Source: Aequoribacter fuscus
GTDB lineage: Bacteria; Pseudomonadota; Gammaproteobacteria; Pseudomonadales; Halieaceae
DNA length: 64,000 nucleotides
NCBI RefSeq assembly: GCF_009910365.1
Contig: NZ_CP036423.1
Span: forward strand, 620,001 to 684,000
Direction: 5' to 3'
A program made the translations under genes and the position numbers. How positions within the stretch are numbered: position 1 is the first letter of the stretch; the number at the start of each line of letters is the position of its first letter. Below are positions 21,558 through 31,223 of the stretch, one piece after another. Below the pieces are notes generated by a model. The model did no database searches and was not told the DNA's origin. It saw nothing but the letters and a program-made list of their open reading frames with translations.

Positions 21558-23954
21558 CTAGTTGTTGCGCCAGAATACGGTCAGGCCCACCATACGAGGA
21601 GGTGCGGGGGTCGCATTACCTACGCCACCCGTGGGGTAGTTGTGCAGATAGTAATCCTCATCGGTAAAGTTGGTTACCCACGCGCTAACCTGCGTGTTAC
21701 CCGATGGCGTGGTGTAGATTAAACGGAAGTCACCCGCGTCGTACTCGGGCACTGCCGCAAACGCGAGGTTATCTGGATCCTGCCATACGAGGTCTTTATG
21801 ACGCCAGTCCACCTGAGCCGCCAGCGTTGCACCAGACGCGAGCGGCCAATCATAGCGCACCAACAAGTTATAGGCGAAATCGGGAGCATTACGCAGTTCG
21901 TTGCCGGAACGATCTGGCGTGGTGTTGTTAGCGGGTGCCGAGTAGCCTGCCGGGATACTGAAGTTATCGAACGCCGTATCCAGCCAGGTCGCGCTACCTT
22001 GAATCGTCAGGTTTTCCATTGGGAAGGCTGTAAACTCGAGCTCGAGGCCCTCTACGGTAGCATCTGCGGCGTTTTGCGTTATCAATACCCCGGTATTTAC
22101 ACCTGCGGCTGCCAATGAATCAGGCAGAAGTAGCTGCAAAATTTGTAGGTCCTCGTAGTCGGTCGAGAATGCTGATGCATTTAGACGGACCTTGTTGTCC
22201 ATCCATTCCGTTTTTACACCCACTTCGTATAGCGTCGCGAACTCTGGATCAAACGGAGTTGCCGCAGCAATTTCCGTTGCGGCCAAACCTTGATAACCGC
22301 CGGACTTAAAGCCCTCAGAGTAGGTAGCGTACCAAAAGACATCTTCGGTCTGTTGGTATTCCAACGAGACCTTTTTAGTCAGCTCGCTCCAATCCTCGCT
22401 GGTTTCAAAATCGAAGTTGCCCACAATTGCAGCACCCAACAGCGCCAGGCCGTCGGCCGTGCCTTTGCGGTCCATTTCTTTTTCTTCTGAGGTGTAGCGA
22501 GCTCCAGCAGTCACACTTAATTTATCAGTGATGTCGTAGGTGAACTGTCCGAAAATTGCCATGGATGTTGTTTTGTTGAGCTGGTCATCTGATCCAGGAA
22601 TATAAGGGAGTAGGGTAAAGGGGGTGCCCGGAACGACTTGATTGGGCTGGCCCGTTGCCAGATTGAGATCTATACCCTGAAGCGCAATACCCACACCGAT
22701 ACTTTCAATACGGTGTGTTTCCTCTTCCATGTAATATAGGCCGCCCACCCACTGTAGCGGGCCATCGCTGGTTGACGTAAATCTTAGTTCTTGCGTAATC
22801 GTGTCGGACTCGTCGGTGTAGAAGTTGGCGCCAAAGAGCATTTGAGAGCCTAGTGGTGCTACCGAGGCGTAAAGGTTCATTAGCGGGCTTGCGCCTGATG
22901 CGCCGCCTGGGCCCAGCTCGTCTGAGTTTTCGGCATCGACATTACGAAATGAACTAATAGAGGTCAGCATGATGTCATCGTTAATATTCCAATCAACTCG
23001 GGCCATGACGCTTTTTGCTGTACTTTCAAAGTACCCTGCCGTATCGAACAACCCTGTATGGATCTTTTTGTCGTAATTGGGGATCAATGCGGCACTTACC
23101 GTATAGCTTAGCCCCGGTGCACTGGGTGGCTCGATAAAGTGGTCTGGTTGGCCCAGCTTATCGATGGTGGAATATGCGGCCGATAAATTGATTTCGAGAT
23201 CTTCAGAGGGCGTCAAGCGCAGACCAAAGCGCGCACTGTCAGAATTGATGTCGTGAGTGTCAGAAACCTTCCCGCCCGTATATTCAGGGATACTATTTAG
23301 TGCAGACTCAAAATAGCCATCACGACGACGCGTCGAAAAAGAAGCCTTACCGTAAACGCCCTCCGATAACTCACCGCTCAGTAAACCGCGCAGCGTTCTT
23401 GCGTTGTAGTCACCCAAGGTCGCTTCCACTTGCATGACGGTTTCTTCAGTAGGTTTGCGCGTGATCATGTTGACCGCACCACCCACAACGTTTTTGCCAA
23501 AAAGCGTGCCCTGTGGGCCGCGTAAGACCTCGATACGCTCTAGATCGAACAGATCGATGTCCATGCCTGCAGAGCGGCCGATGTAAACTTCGTCGATGAA
23601 TACGATCACCGACTGGTCACCACCGGCGCCGTCTTCGTTAGAGCCGATACCGCGGATATAGAGCTGTGGTTGACCTGGGTTAAAGGTACCCATGGTGAAG
23701 CCGGGTGTGCGCTCGGTAATACCTTTAAGATCGACGATGCCCTGATCGCGCATCATGTCTTCGCTAAAGGCCGATACTGCCATAGCGACGCTTTGCAATG
23801 ACTCTTCGCGGCGGTTAGCCGTTACGATCACTTCTTCTAGGGCACTTGCTTGCGAAAATGCCAATGGTGCTTGAAAACTTAAACCTGCTGCGACTGCCCC
23901 AACAGCCAGTGCCAAAGGCTTTAACCCGCAGGCTTTGGTCGAGTTGTTACTCAT
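21558..23954 (-). CDS. TonB-dependent outer-membrane receptor
   Basis: 798 residues. A signal peptide (to about residue 35), then the TonB-box region (EEVIVTANRREESLQ), the plug with RGIGSNEDGAGG and VLRGPQGTLFGKNVVGGAVNMITRKP, and a 22-strand barrel. It resembles the iron/vitamin/carbohydrate 'Oar-less' receptors common in marine Gammaproteobacteria. The chain ends FWRNN, not with the usual C-terminal Phe. A Fur-like palindrome lies in front of the gene, pointing to iron control, whereas a nearby GH3 enzyme would fit glycan uptake. Ligand undetermined. Confidence 0.92.
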   Translation of the reverse strand: MSNNSTKACGLKPLALAVGAVAAGLSFQAPLAFSQASALEEVIVTANRREESLQSVAMAVSAFSEDMMRDQGIVDLKGITERTPGFTMGTFNPGQPQLYIRGIGSNEDGAGGDQSVIVFIDEVYIGRSAGMDIDLFDLERIEVLRGPQGTLFGKNVVGGAVNMITRKPTEETVMQVEATLGDYNARTLRGLLSGELSEGVYGKASFSTRRRDGYFESALNSIPEYTGGKVSDTHDINSDSARFGLRLTPSEDLEINLSAAYSTIDKLGQPDHFIEPPSAPGLSYTVSAALIPNYDKKIHTGLFDTAGYFESTAKSVMARVDWNINDDIMLTSISSFRNVDAENSDELGPGGASGASPLMNLYASVAPLGSQMLFGANFYTDESDTITQELRFTSTSDGPLQWVGGLYYMEEETHRIESIGVGIALQGIDLNLATGQPNQVVPGTPFTLLPYIPGSDDQLNKTTSMAIFGQFTYDITDKLSVTAGARYTSEEKEMDRKGTADGLALLGAAIVGNFDFETSEDWSELTKKVSLEYQQTEDVFWYATYSEGFKSGGYQGLAATEIAAATPFDPEFATLYEVGVKTEWMDNKVRLNASAFSTDYEDLQILQLLLPDSLAAAGVNTGVLITQNAADATVEGLELEFTAFPMENLTIQGSATWLDTAFDNFSIPAGYSAPANNTTPDRSGNELRNAPDFAYNLLVRYDWPLASGATLAAQVDWRHKDLVWQDPDNLAFAAVPEYDAGDFRLIYTTPSGNTQVSAWVTNFTDEDYYLHNYPTGGVGNATPAPPRMVGLTVFWRNN

Positions 23955-23977
23955 GTGCTTCCCCTCATTCGTAGTTG

Positions 23978-23996
23978 AATAGTAATCGTTATTATT
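23978..23996 (-). promoter_or_regulatory. Fur-box-like 19-bp palindrome upstream of the TonB receptor
   Basis: AATAGTAAT-C-GTTATTATT, two 9-bp arms with seven of nine pairs symmetric and about 12 of 19 positions matching the GATAATGATAATCATTATC consensus. It is 24 bp before the start codon, where a repressor would block transcription or initiation. Confidence 0.45.
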
Positions 23997-24116
23997 TAAG
24001 GTACTTGCGTATGCTTGGTTCTACCGATTTCATGGGGAAAGCGATAGATCCAGTTCAGGCTGCCTGATAAGACCACTTTAAGACAGCCTTAATGAAATGG
24101 CTGAGGAGAGGGGCCA

Positions 24117-24144
24117 CTGGCGCTGCATTGATGCGCAGCGCCAG
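24117..24144 (-). terminator. GC-rich hairpin after maeB
   Basis: CTGGCGCTGC (24117-24126) pairs perfectly with GCAGCGCCAG (24135-24144). It follows the malic enzyme stop by 16 bp on the minus strand. No T-run follows, so it may act as an mRNA 3' end or as a Rho-dependent stop rather than an intrinsic terminator. Confidence 0.5.
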
Positions 24145-24160
24145 CGTTGAAAAGTGCGAG

Positions 24161-26443
24161 TTAGTCGTTAAGTTTACGCAAATGAATATCAGCAACAGCA
24201 AGTGCAGTCATATTCAAGATACCGCGCCCGGATACCGAGGGGATTAAAATGTGAACGGGTTTTTCTAAGCCGCATAAAAAGGGGCCTACCAAGCGGGCTT
24301 CGGTCAGTGATCGAATCAAGCCTAATGCAATACTGGCGGTATCCATGTTTGGCATGATGAGGACGTTTGCTTTACCTTCGATTTGGTTGTCTTCAAAAAT
24401 TGTGGCCCGCATTTCGGGGTTTAGGGCTGAAAGCGAATGCATTTCGCCGTCGATTTGCACATCGGGGCGCAAATCGCGAAGGCGCGCCGCGGCATTCTTC
24501 ATTTTTAATGCGGAGGCATCTTCGTAGGTACCGAAGTTCGAGTGCGATAACAGCGCGACGCGTGGCTCGATATCAAAGCGTTTGGCGTATTCGATGGCGT
24601 CTTGCGCAATGGTGACGATCTCGTCTTCACTTGGATCTACGTTGACGAAAGGGTCCGCGATAATGAGCGGGCCATCTTCAAGTAGCAGGGCGCATACCGA
24701 GGACACGACGCCAGAGTCGCGACTGCTATTGATGAAGCTGGACAGGTGTTTCAGGTGGCGATCAAAGCGACCCACTTTGCCGCAAATCATACCATCGGCT
24801 TCACCCATATCCACGAGCAAGCCCGCCATAACAGTGGCATTAGTGTGCGCCACAGTTTTTGCGGCTTCTACTGACATACCTGAACGTCCAACTTTCCGGT
24901 GGTAGTGACGCCAGTACTTGTCTTCCAAGTCGCCAGCTTCAATATTCATGATTTCGATGTCGTTCTCGATATCAATTCGCAGGCCCAATTTGGTTATTTT
25001 TGACTCGATGACCGAGGGGCGACCCAACAAAATAGGCTTGGCAACTTTCTCGTCGATTACGCCCTGCATGGCCAGCAGTACATCGTCGTTTTCGCCTTCG
25101 GCATACGCAATGCGCGCAGGGTTTTTGCGAGCGATATCGATGGTGGGCTGCATGAATAAGCGGCTACCGCTGACGTAAGAATGCAGTTTGTTGCGATAGG
25201 CTTCCATATCTTCGATGGGGCGCGTGGCGACACCACTTTCCATGGCTGCTTTCACCACGGCTAGGGGGACGTCTTCAATCAAACGAGCATCAAATGGCTT
25301 GGGGATTAGATAGTCTGGTCCGAACTTAAGTTCTTCACCGGCGTAAGCTTCAACAACTGCTTCTGTTACTTCTCGGTGCACCAAGTCAGCAATGGCTTTT
25401 ACGGCCGCTTTTTTCATCTCTTCGTTAATGGTGGTAGCGCCACAATCTAACGCGCCGCGGAACATAAATGGAAAGCACAGAACATTGTTTACCTGGTTAG
25501 GGTAATCTGATCGGCCTGTCGCTAAAATTGCGTCAGGGCGCGCGGCTTTGGCCTCCTCGGGCATAATTTCGGGTGTGGGGTTGGACATCGCTAAAATAAG
25601 AGGGTCGCGCGCCATTTTTTTGACGAGATCGCCGTTCAAAACGCCAGGGCCCGATAAGCCCATGAATAGGTCTGCGTCGGTAATGGCGTCTTCAATGGTC
25701 CGATCGGTAGTTGCGACCGCGTAGGCCTCTTTGTACTTGTTCATACCTTCGGTTCGACCGGCGTAAATAACGCCCGTTCGGTCTAGCATTCGGACATTGG
25801 CTTTTTGTAGACCCATGCTTACCAATAAGTCGACGCAAGCGATACTGGCTGCACCTGCGCCAGACACCACAAGTTTTATGTCTTCGATGTTCTTGTTCAC
25901 CAAGCGCAAGCCATTGTAAATAGCAGCTGCAGCTACAATCGCCGTGCCGTGCTGATCGTCGTGGAATACCGGGATGTTCATACGATCGCGGAGTTTGCGC
26001 TCGATCTCAAAGCATTCAGGCGCTTTAATATCTTCTAAGTTGATGCCGCCAAAGGTGGGTTCTAAAGATGCGACGATGTCGACGAACTTATCGACGTCGG
26101 TTTCATCGACTTCGATATCAAAAACATCAATGTGCGCGAATTTTTTAAAAAGTACTGCTTTGCCTTCCATTACGGGTTTAGACGCCAGTGGTCCAATGTT
26201 GCCAAGACCCAATACGGCGGTGCCATTGGTGACCACGGCAACCAAATTGCCTCGAGCCGTCATTTCCGCCACGCGCTCGGGATGCTCAGCGATGATTTCG
26301 CAGGGATAGGCGACTCCAGGGCTATAGGCACGCGATAAATCACGTTTGTTCGCTAAGGGCTTGGTCGGGCGAATCGCGAGTTTCCCGGGGGTTGGGTCGG
26401 TGTGGTAGCGAATGGCGCTGTCTCGAAAATCGCGATCTGGCAT
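24161..26443 (-). CDS. maeB: NADP-dependent malic enzyme with C-terminal phosphotransacetylase-like domain
   Basis: 760 residues, the long MaeB form. The malic enzyme part (about 1-430) shows the tyrosine region [10 protein letters not shown], the lysine/metal segment [27 protein letters not shown] and the Rossmann VVSGAGAAS. The rest (about 440-760) is a phosphotransacetylase-like regulatory domain ([26 protein letters not shown]). It decarboxylates malate to pyruvate giving NADPH; in E. coli the C-terminal domain gives control by acetyl-CoA and related metabolites. AGGA sits 6 nt before the ATG. Confidence 0.96.
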   Translation of the reverse strand: MPDRDFRDSAIRYHTDPTPGKLAIRPTKPLANKRDLSRAYSPGVAYPCEIIAEHPERVAEMTARGNLVAVVTNGTAVLGLGNIGPLASKPVMEGKAVLFKKFAHIDVFDIEVDETDVDKFVDIVASLEPTFGGINLEDIKAPECFEIERKLRDRMNIPVFHDDQHGTAIVAAAAIYNGLRLVNKNIEDIKLVVSGAGAASIACVDLLVSMGLQKANVRMLDRTGVIYAGRTEGMNKYKEAYAVATTDRTIEDAITDADLFMGLSGPGVLNGDLVKKMARDPLILAMSNPTPEIMPEEAKAARPDAILATGRSDYPNQVNNVLCFPFMFRGALDCGATTINEEMKKAAVKAIADLVHREVTEAVVEAYAGEELKFGPDYLIPKPFDARLIEDVPLAVVKAAMESGVATRPIEDMEAYRNKLHSYVSGSRLFMQPTIDIARKNPARIAYAEGENDDVLLAMQGVIDEKVAKPILLGRPSVIESKITKLGLRIDIENDIEIMNIEAGDLEDKYWRHYHRKVGRSGMSVEAAKTVAHTNATVMAGLLVDMGEADGMICGKVGRFDRHLKHLSSFINSSRDSGVVSSVCALLLEDGPLIIADPFVNVDPSEDEIVTIAQDAIEYAKRFDIEPRVALLSHSNFGTYEDASALKMKNAAARLRDLRPDVQIDGEMHSLSALNPEMRATIFEDNQIEGKANVLIMPNMDTASIALGLIRSLTEARLVGPFLCGLEKPVHILIPSVSGRGILNMTALAVADIHLRKLND

Positions 26444-26722
26444 AGGTGTCCTCGGTCGAGCCTGTCTCGGCTCGTGCTGGCTTGCGGTAATAAAAAGTGC
26501 ATGTAGCTTAAAGCATCGCTCTGGTTTATGTAATGTATTGATCAGGCAAATCCATTAATTCTTTGTCGTGTTAAAGTTCACAGTAGATCTTTGTTTGCCG
26601 TGTTTCGCCCGCTCGGTGCTCACTGTGCTACGGGTATCTATTGGGTGAAAAATTCTTGGCGGGAAGCGAATGCACGTAAGACGCCATAACACGTTATACT
26701 GCGCGTTTTTAAGAGTTGGTAC
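26444..26722. promoter_or_regulatory. Divergent intergenic region maeB / lysE
   Basis: 279 bp between start codons. A TATACT at 26696-26701, about 20 bp before the LysE start, could be a -10, but no acceptable -35 stands 16-18 bp upstream. Nothing else was recognised. Confidence 0.3.
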
Positions 26723-27349
26723 ATGGCGCTCGATACCCTAAGCCTATTTGCAGTAACGATATTTGCGATATCGATGACGCCAGGATTGTGCATGACCCTA
26801 GCGTTTACTCTGGGTATGTCGTGTGGTTACCGCCGCACTTTGTGGATGATGGCAGGTGAGCTGGCCGGTGTAGCAACCGTCGCAGTCAGTGTGGCGGTGG
26901 GCGTTGCGCAGGTCGTGCGATGGAGGCCCGAGGCTCTGACCTGGCTGACTATGCTGGGTGCGTTGTACCTTGTATACGTCGGCGTTGGGATGTGGCGAAG
27001 CGCATCAGGTGCCCTAGAGGCTCAATCAGGTAGGGCCTCGTTGAGTCAGGTTCAGTTAGTTGTGCTGGGTTACAATACCGCTGTGCTTAACCCTAAGGGA
27101 TGGGCGTTTTTAATTGCTATTCTGCCGGGCTTCATTAATGAGCAGCAAAGCTTGTCGTATCAACTCGGGCTGCTAGTGCCCATTTTTTTAATTTCAGAGT
27201 TTATTGCGATGAGCATTTACGCCCTGGGTGGCAGGCAGCTCGCGCGTTGGTTCTCGAAGCCCGAGCACAGTGTTTGGTTAAATCGTGTGGCCGCGACTCT
27301 AGTGTTATTCATCGCCATTCTTTTTGGTTTGGAGAGCGTCAATGCTTAA
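26723..27349 (+). CDS. LysE/RhtB family amino-acid exporter
   Basis: 208 residues with about six hydrophobic segments. The N-terminal MTPGLCMTLAFTLGMSCGYRR matches the family's conserved TPGP.....GR/K region, and the middle has NPKGWAFLIAILPGF, the usual N-P-K motif. Inner-membrane efflux of amino acids or derivatives. It overlaps the downstream rRNA methyltransferase by 8 bp. In Pseudomonas a LysE-type gene lies between carA and carB instead; whether this is the displaced copy is not known. Confidence 0.88.
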   Translation: MALDTLSLFAVTIFAISMTPGLCMTLAFTLGMSCGYRRTLWMMAGELAGVATVAVSVAVGVAQVVRWRPEALTWLTMLGALYLVYVGVGMWRSASGALEAQSGRASLSQVQLVVLGYNTAVLNPKGWAFLIAILPGFINEQQSLSYQLGLLVPIFLISEFIAMSIYALGGRQLARWFSKPEHSVWLNRVAATLVLFIAILFGLESVNA

Positions 27350-28514
27350 GTGGCAACCCGCAAGAACAAAAAGTGCAAAGCGAGCGAACAAGCAGCTGCA
27401 GCTCGGCGATGAATTAGATCTCGAGATCACCGATCTGAACAGTAAAGGTGAGGGGGTCGGAAGGCACAAGCGCCAGGTCCTTTTCGTGCCAGGCACATGG
27501 TTGGGTGAGCACGTGCGAGTTCGCATTGTCGAGCCCAAAAAGTCCTATGTTCAAGCCGAGCTCGTCAGTATTTTGCAGGCCAGCGACTCCCGTCGCGATG
27601 CGCTATGCCCGTACCATGGTGTCAATGAAAAGACTTGCGGTGGGTGCCCTTGGATGTTCATCGACTATGCTGCTCAGGTATATGCCAAGCAGCGGCGTGT
27701 CGAAGAGATGTGCTCACGCTTGGGGTTGGATTGTCCAGGTACGATACAGGCGTCGCCCCAGGAGCTGGCCTATCGAAACCGAGCGCAATTAAAGGCGTCC
27801 GCTGATGCCCTAGGTTTTGTGGCGGCTCGTAGTGATCAGATCGTGGATGTCGAGCAATGTGTCGTGTTATCGGATCACAACAATGCCTTGTTGGCTCGAA
27901 TTCGAGAGCAAGATTTAGGTATCGGCCGTCGTCGCAAAACGTGGGTGACCATCGATATTGCCGACGAGGTGGATTTCGAGCACATCTCATTTAATCAGCG
28001 ATTGCCGTTTCGGCAGGGCAATACGGCACAAAACCAGGAGATGTTAGGCTGGCTAACAAAGGTCTTACACGGCCTCAACTGCAAGCGAGCCCTAGAGTTG
28101 TTTGCAGGATCAGGTAATTTAACTCAAGCACTTGTTGCGTCAGGTGTTGATGACATCACCGTGGTAGAGGTTGTACCAGAGGCTTTGGACACTTTGCGGC
28201 AATCGTTGCCAAGTACTAAAGCTTTTGCACTGGATTTGTTCGATAAAACAAAACTGTCCGAATTGGTGAGCTTGAGCGCAGATGCAGAGTTATTATTATT
28301 AGATCCTCCCCGCGACGGATTTGCTTTGTTGGGTCAGTTGGTGAGCCAGTTGCCCAGCCTGAAAAGTATTATTTACATCTCTTGCGATCTGGCAAGCTTC
28401 GAGCGCGACGTTGCTTTACTGTGCGATGAGTTTTCATTGCTCGAATTACAACCTCTGGACATGTATCCACAAACGCCGCATGTCGAGTTAATGAGTGTTT
28501 GGAGCAGGAAGTAG
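27342..28514 (+). CDS. rlmD: RlmD-type 23S rRNA (uracil-5)-methyltransferase (TrmA/RumA family)
   Basis: 390 residues from the ATG at 27342, which has GGAGAG five nt upstream. An N-terminal TRAM domain (about 20-80), then four cysteines for a 4Fe-4S cluster (C89, C99, C102, C173; CPYHG...CGGCPW), the SAM motif LELFAGSGNLTQAL, and the catalytic cysteine in IIYISCDLASFERDV. This arrangement fits RlmD, which methylates U1939, more than RlmC, but the protein is shorter than E. coli RlmD (433), so assignment within the family is tentative. Confidence 0.85.
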   Translation: MLKWQPARTKSAKRANKQLQLGDELDLEITDLNSKGEGVGRHKRQVLFVPGTWLGEHVRVRIVEPKKSYVQAELVSILQASDSRRDALCPYHGVNEKTCGGCPWMFIDYAAQVYAKQRRVEEMCSRLGLDCPGTIQASPQELAYRNRAQLKASADALGFVAARSDQIVDVEQCVVLSDHNNALLARIREQDLGIGRRRKTWVTIDIADEVDFEHISFNQRLPFRQGNTAQNQEMLGWLTKVLHGLNCKRALELFAGSGNLTQALVASGVDDITVVEVVPEALDTLRQSLPSTKAFALDLFDKTKLSELVSLSADAELLLLDPPRDGFALLGQLVSQLPSLKSIIYISCDLASFERDVALLCDEFSLLELQPLDMYPQTPHVELMSVWSRK

Positions 28515-28597
28515 CAAGGGGGGGCTGCTCCGGGCCGAGATTCTTATTTCTTTTTATCAGGGCTTGAGAAAAAAACCAAAAGATTGGGCTTTTTGTG

Positions 28598-28626
28598 TTG
28601 ACCAGAGGTGGGGGCGTATCTATAAT
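28598..28626 (+). promoter_or_regulatory. Sigma-70 promoter of the initiator tRNA
   Basis: TTGACC (28598-28603), 17-bp spacer, perfect TATAAT (28621-28626), followed by a GC-rich discriminator (CTCGCCCC) typical of stringently controlled stable-RNA promoters. It lies about 45 bp before the mature tRNA. Confidence 0.88.
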
Positions 28627-28674
28627 CTCGCCCCTCGGTTGAGCGCTGTACATCGCGCCAGCCTACCAGATAGT

Positions 28675-28751
<77 letters not shown>

Positions 28752-28759
28752 AATAGAAA

Positions 28760-28789
28760 TGCCGGTACTTTGGAAGTGCCGGTTTTTTT
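28760..28789 (+). terminator. Intrinsic terminator of tRNA-fMet
   Basis: CCGGTACTT (28762-28770), loop TGG, AAGTGCCGG (28774-28782), with one G-U pair, followed by seven T (28783-28789). The same element is repeated at 28921-28952. Confidence 0.92.
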
Positions 28790-28811
28790 ATGCCTAAAGA
28801 TTATGTGATTT

Positions 28812-28912
28812 ATGGGTAGTTCAGAGGGTGTTGGACGTCCAACCGTCGGGCTCAACTCTTTATCCGGCGCAGCCGCTGAAGGTCGTAGGTATTAATCCGG
28901 CCCCCGCTACCA
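28812..28912 (+). pseudogene. Degenerate second tRNA-fMet copy (pseudo-tRNA)
   Basis: Parts of tRNA-fMet recur here: CGTCGGGCTCA (28844-28854), GAAGGTCGT (28878-28886), and everything from AATCCGG through CCA and on into the terminator (28894-28950, 57 nt identical to 28733-28789, offset 161). A 17-nt net insertion disrupts the anticodon loop, and the 5' half is replaced by unrelated sequence that includes the perfect palindrome GTTGGAC-GTCCAAC (28830-28843). No 5' strand can pair with the acceptor 3' strand, so a functional tRNA is not expected. Confidence 0.75.
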
Positions 28913-28920
28913 AATAGAAA

Positions 28921-28952
28921 TGCCGGTACTTTGGAAGTGCCGGTTTTTTTTT
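28921..28952 (+). terminator. Duplicated tRNA-fMet terminator
   Basis: Exact copy of the hairpin at 28760-28789, followed by nine T (28944-28952). Together the two copies give tandem terminators before the rimP operon promoter. Confidence 0.9.
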
Positions 28953-28982
28953 ACAAAACGTGATTATCTACTACCAGCTTCG

Positions 28983-29011
28983 TTGAAGGCATCGCCTTTT
29001 GTGCGTATACT
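28983..29011 (+). promoter_or_regulatory. Sigma-70 promoter of the rimP-nusA-infB operon
   Basis: TTGAAG (28983-28988), 17-bp spacer, TATACT (29006-29011). It lies after the duplicated tRNA terminator and gives a leader of about 180 nt before rimP. This leader contains an intrinsic terminator at 29151-29176. Confidence 0.7.
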
Positions 29012-29150
29012 TGCGCGCAGTTGTGTGGCCTCTCTTATTTTGGGTGAAGCGCAAAGCGTGTGCGAACCGTAGGTAAGAAGGAGTGTGCAGCGTTTGGCAT
29101 TCAGTGCGAATGCAGACATAGTTTGCGCGCCCTTAGGGAGTGCAAGTTTT

Positions 29151-29176
29151 AAGAGGCCCCTGTTTGGGGTTTTTTT
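29151..29176 (+). terminator. Intrinsic terminator in the rimP-nusA leader
   Basis: AAGAGGCCCC pairs with GGGGTTTTTT across loop TGTTT (core CCCC/GGGG plus A-U and G-U pairs) and the U-tract runs to 29176. It lies between the operon promoter and the rimP start 27 bp later. In E. coli the nusA operon is negatively autoregulated by NusA, so this is a plausible target. Confidence 0.7.
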
Positions 29177-29202
29177 GTATCTAGCGATTGATGGGTGGTC
29201 GA

Positions 29203-29658
29203 GTGACCAAAAAAGAAGCGGAATTAGCTGATTTGCTGCGAGCAACGGTAGAGGCCATGGGGTTTGCGCTCTGGGGTCTAGAGTTTCGTGCGCAAGGAAA
29301 AAACAGTTTGCTGAGGGTTTACATCGATCGGGAAGCAGGTGTGCAGGTCGATGACTGCGCCCAGGTTAGTCGCCAGATTAGCGGTATTTTGGACGTTGAA
29401 GACCCCATAGCGGGTGAATACAACCTAGAGGTGTCATCGCCAGGTATTGACCGTTTGCTGTTCTCTTTAGAGCAATGTCAGCAATACGTGGGCGAGTGGT
29501 TGGAAGTGAAATTACGCGTGCCCTTCGAAGGTCGTAAGAACTTTAACGGCACCTTAGTAGGAATTGAAGATCAAGACGTCGTGGTCCGTATAGACGACGA
29601 TGAATATGTGTTGCCTTTCGACAGTATCGATAAGGCGAAGGTAAAACCCCGACTTTAG
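29203..29658 (+). CDS. rimP: Ribosome maturation factor RimP
   Basis: 151 residues from the GTG at 29203 (VTKKEAELADLLRATVEAMG), preceded by GGTGGTC; this start gives the family's usual N-terminus and length (about 150). An ATG at 29191 is an alternative. VDDCAQVSRQISGILDVEDPI and YNLEVSSPGIDR are the highly conserved RimP core; the C-terminal SH3-like domain ends DKAKVKPRL. Needed for 30S subunit maturation. First gene of the rimP-nusA-infB-rbfA-truB-rpsO-pnp cluster. Confidence 0.95.
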   Translation: MTKKEAELADLLRATVEAMGFALWGLEFRAQGKNSLLRVYIDREAGVQVDDCAQVSRQISGILDVEDPIAGEYNLEVSSPGIDRLLFSLEQCQQYVGEWLEVKLRVPFEGRKNFNGTLVGIEDQDVVVRIDDDEYVLPFDSIDKAKVKPRL

Positions 29659-29682
29659 GGGCGAGTAAAAACGAGGCTCTCA

Positions 29683-31173
29683 ATGACAAAAGAAATCTTG
29701 CTGGTAGCAGAAGCGGTATCGAACGAGAAGGGTGTATCTGAAGATATTATTTTCGAGGCAATCGAATTGGCCTTGGCCACCGCAACGAAAAAGCGCTACG
29801 ACGAGGATTCTGATATTCACGTCACCATCAATCGTAAAACGGGCGACTACGTCACTGTTCGCCGCTGGTTGGTTGTGCCAGATGACGAGCTGGCCTTGTT
29901 AGGCACGCAGTTGACCACCGAGGAAGCGATTGAAAAAGACCCGTCTTTGGTCCCCGGAGATGTGTTTGAAGAAACCGTCGAGAACGTCGGTTTCGGCCGT
30001 ATTGCAGCGCAAACTGCCAAGCAGGTGATTGTGCAGCGCGTGCGTGAAGCAGAGCGCGCGCAGATCGTTGATCAGTATCGCGGCCGTGTTGGCGAATTGG
30101 TGGCTGGCAGCGTCAAGAAAGTGACCCGAGACAACATTATTGTCGATCTGGGTAACAATGCTGAAGGCCTGTTGCCGCGTGGCAACTTGGTGGGTCGAGA
30201 GACTTTCCGAGTGAACGATCGCTTGCGCGCCATTCTGACTGAAATTAGTACTGAGATCCGCGGCCCTCAGCTCATCTTGAGCCGTTCCTGCTCTGAGATG
30301 CTGATCGAGTTGTTCCGGATTGAAGTGCCAGAAATCGCCGAAGGCGTCATCCAAATTCGTGCGGCGGCGCGAGATCCTGGTTCGCGGGCGAAAATTGCGG
30401 TTAAGACCAACGATCAGCGCATCGACCCAGTCGGTGCCTGTGTTGGTATGCGAGGCTCCCGTGTACAAGCCGTATCTAATGAGCTTGATAACGAGCGTGT
30501 AGACATCATTTTATGGGACGACAACCCAGCTCAGTTAGTGATTAATGCGATGTCGCCAGCGGAAGTCGAATCGATTGTTGTTGATGAAGACACGCATACG
30601 ATGGATGTTGCGGTCTCGGAAGATAATCTAGCGCAAGCTATTGGTCGTAGCGGCCAGAATGTGCGTTTGGCATCTGAATTGACGGGCTGGATGATTAACG
30701 TCATGAGCACCGAAGAAGCGCAAGAAAAACAGGAAGCAGAGGTTGGGCAAGTACTGCAGTTATTCGTTGAGCGGTTGGATGTTGACGAAGACGTGGCTGA
30801 GGTACTGGTCGAAGAGGGTTTTACCACGCTAGAAGAAGTCGCTTACGTGCCGCTTGAAGAAATGATGGCCATTGAAGGTTTTGATGAAGAAATTTCAGAA
30901 GAGCTTCGCGCGCGTGCAAAAGATGCTCTCCTGACGATGGCAATTGCTTCGGAGGAGCAGCTAGGCGCCAATGAGCCTGCTGATGATCTGCTAAACATGG
31001 AAGGCATGGATCGTCATTTGGCCTTTATCTTGGCAAGTCGAGGCATTGTGACGATGGAAGATCTAGCCGAGCAAGGCGTTGATGATCTGATGGAAATTCC
31101 AGAGATGGATGAAGAGCGAGCCGGGTCGTTGATTATGACCGCTCGTGCTCCTTGGTTCGCGGAGGAAGCCTAA
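29683..31173 (+). CDS. nusA: Transcription termination/antitermination factor NusA
   Basis: 496 residues, like E. coli (495). N-terminal RNA polymerase-binding domain (1-130), S1 domain (about 135-200, [22 protein letters not shown]), KH1 and KH2 (about 205-345, [17 protein letters not shown] and [18 protein letters not shown]), and two C-terminal acidic repeats (about 360-495), the form that contacts the alpha subunit and lambda N in enterics. It promotes pausing and termination and may act on the terminator in its own leader. Confidence 0.97.
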   Translation: MTKEILLVAEAVSNEKGVSEDIIFEAIELALATATKKRYDEDSDIHVTINRKTGDYVTVRRWLVVPDDELALLGTQLTTEEAIEKDPSLVPGDVFEETVENVGFGRIAAQTAKQVIVQRVREAERAQIVDQYRGRVGELVAGSVKKVTRDNIIVDLGNNAEGLLPRGNLVGRETFRVNDRLRAILTEISTEIRGPQLILSRSCSEMLIELFRIEVPEIAEGVIQIRAAARDPGSRAKIAVKTNDQRIDPVGACVGMRGSRVQAVSNELDNERVDIILWDDNPAQLVINAMSPAEVESIVVDEDTHTMDVAVSEDNLAQAIGRSGQNVRLASELTGWMINVMSTEEAQEKQEAEVGQVLQLFVERLDVDEDVAEVLVEEGFTTLEEVAYVPLEEMMAIEGFDEEISEELRARAKDALLTMAIASEEQLGANEPADDLLNMEGMDRHLAFILASRGIVTMEDLAEQGVDDLMEIPEMDEERAGSLIMTARAPWFAEEA

Positions 31174-31223
31174 GTTTTAAAACAGGCAACCCACCACGAA
31201 TTAAGAGAGAAGGAGAGTAAAGA

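Noticed and set aside
28812-28912. A second functional tRNA after tRNA-fMet
   Set aside because: The acceptor stem cannot form and the anticodon loop is interrupted; called a pseudogene instead.
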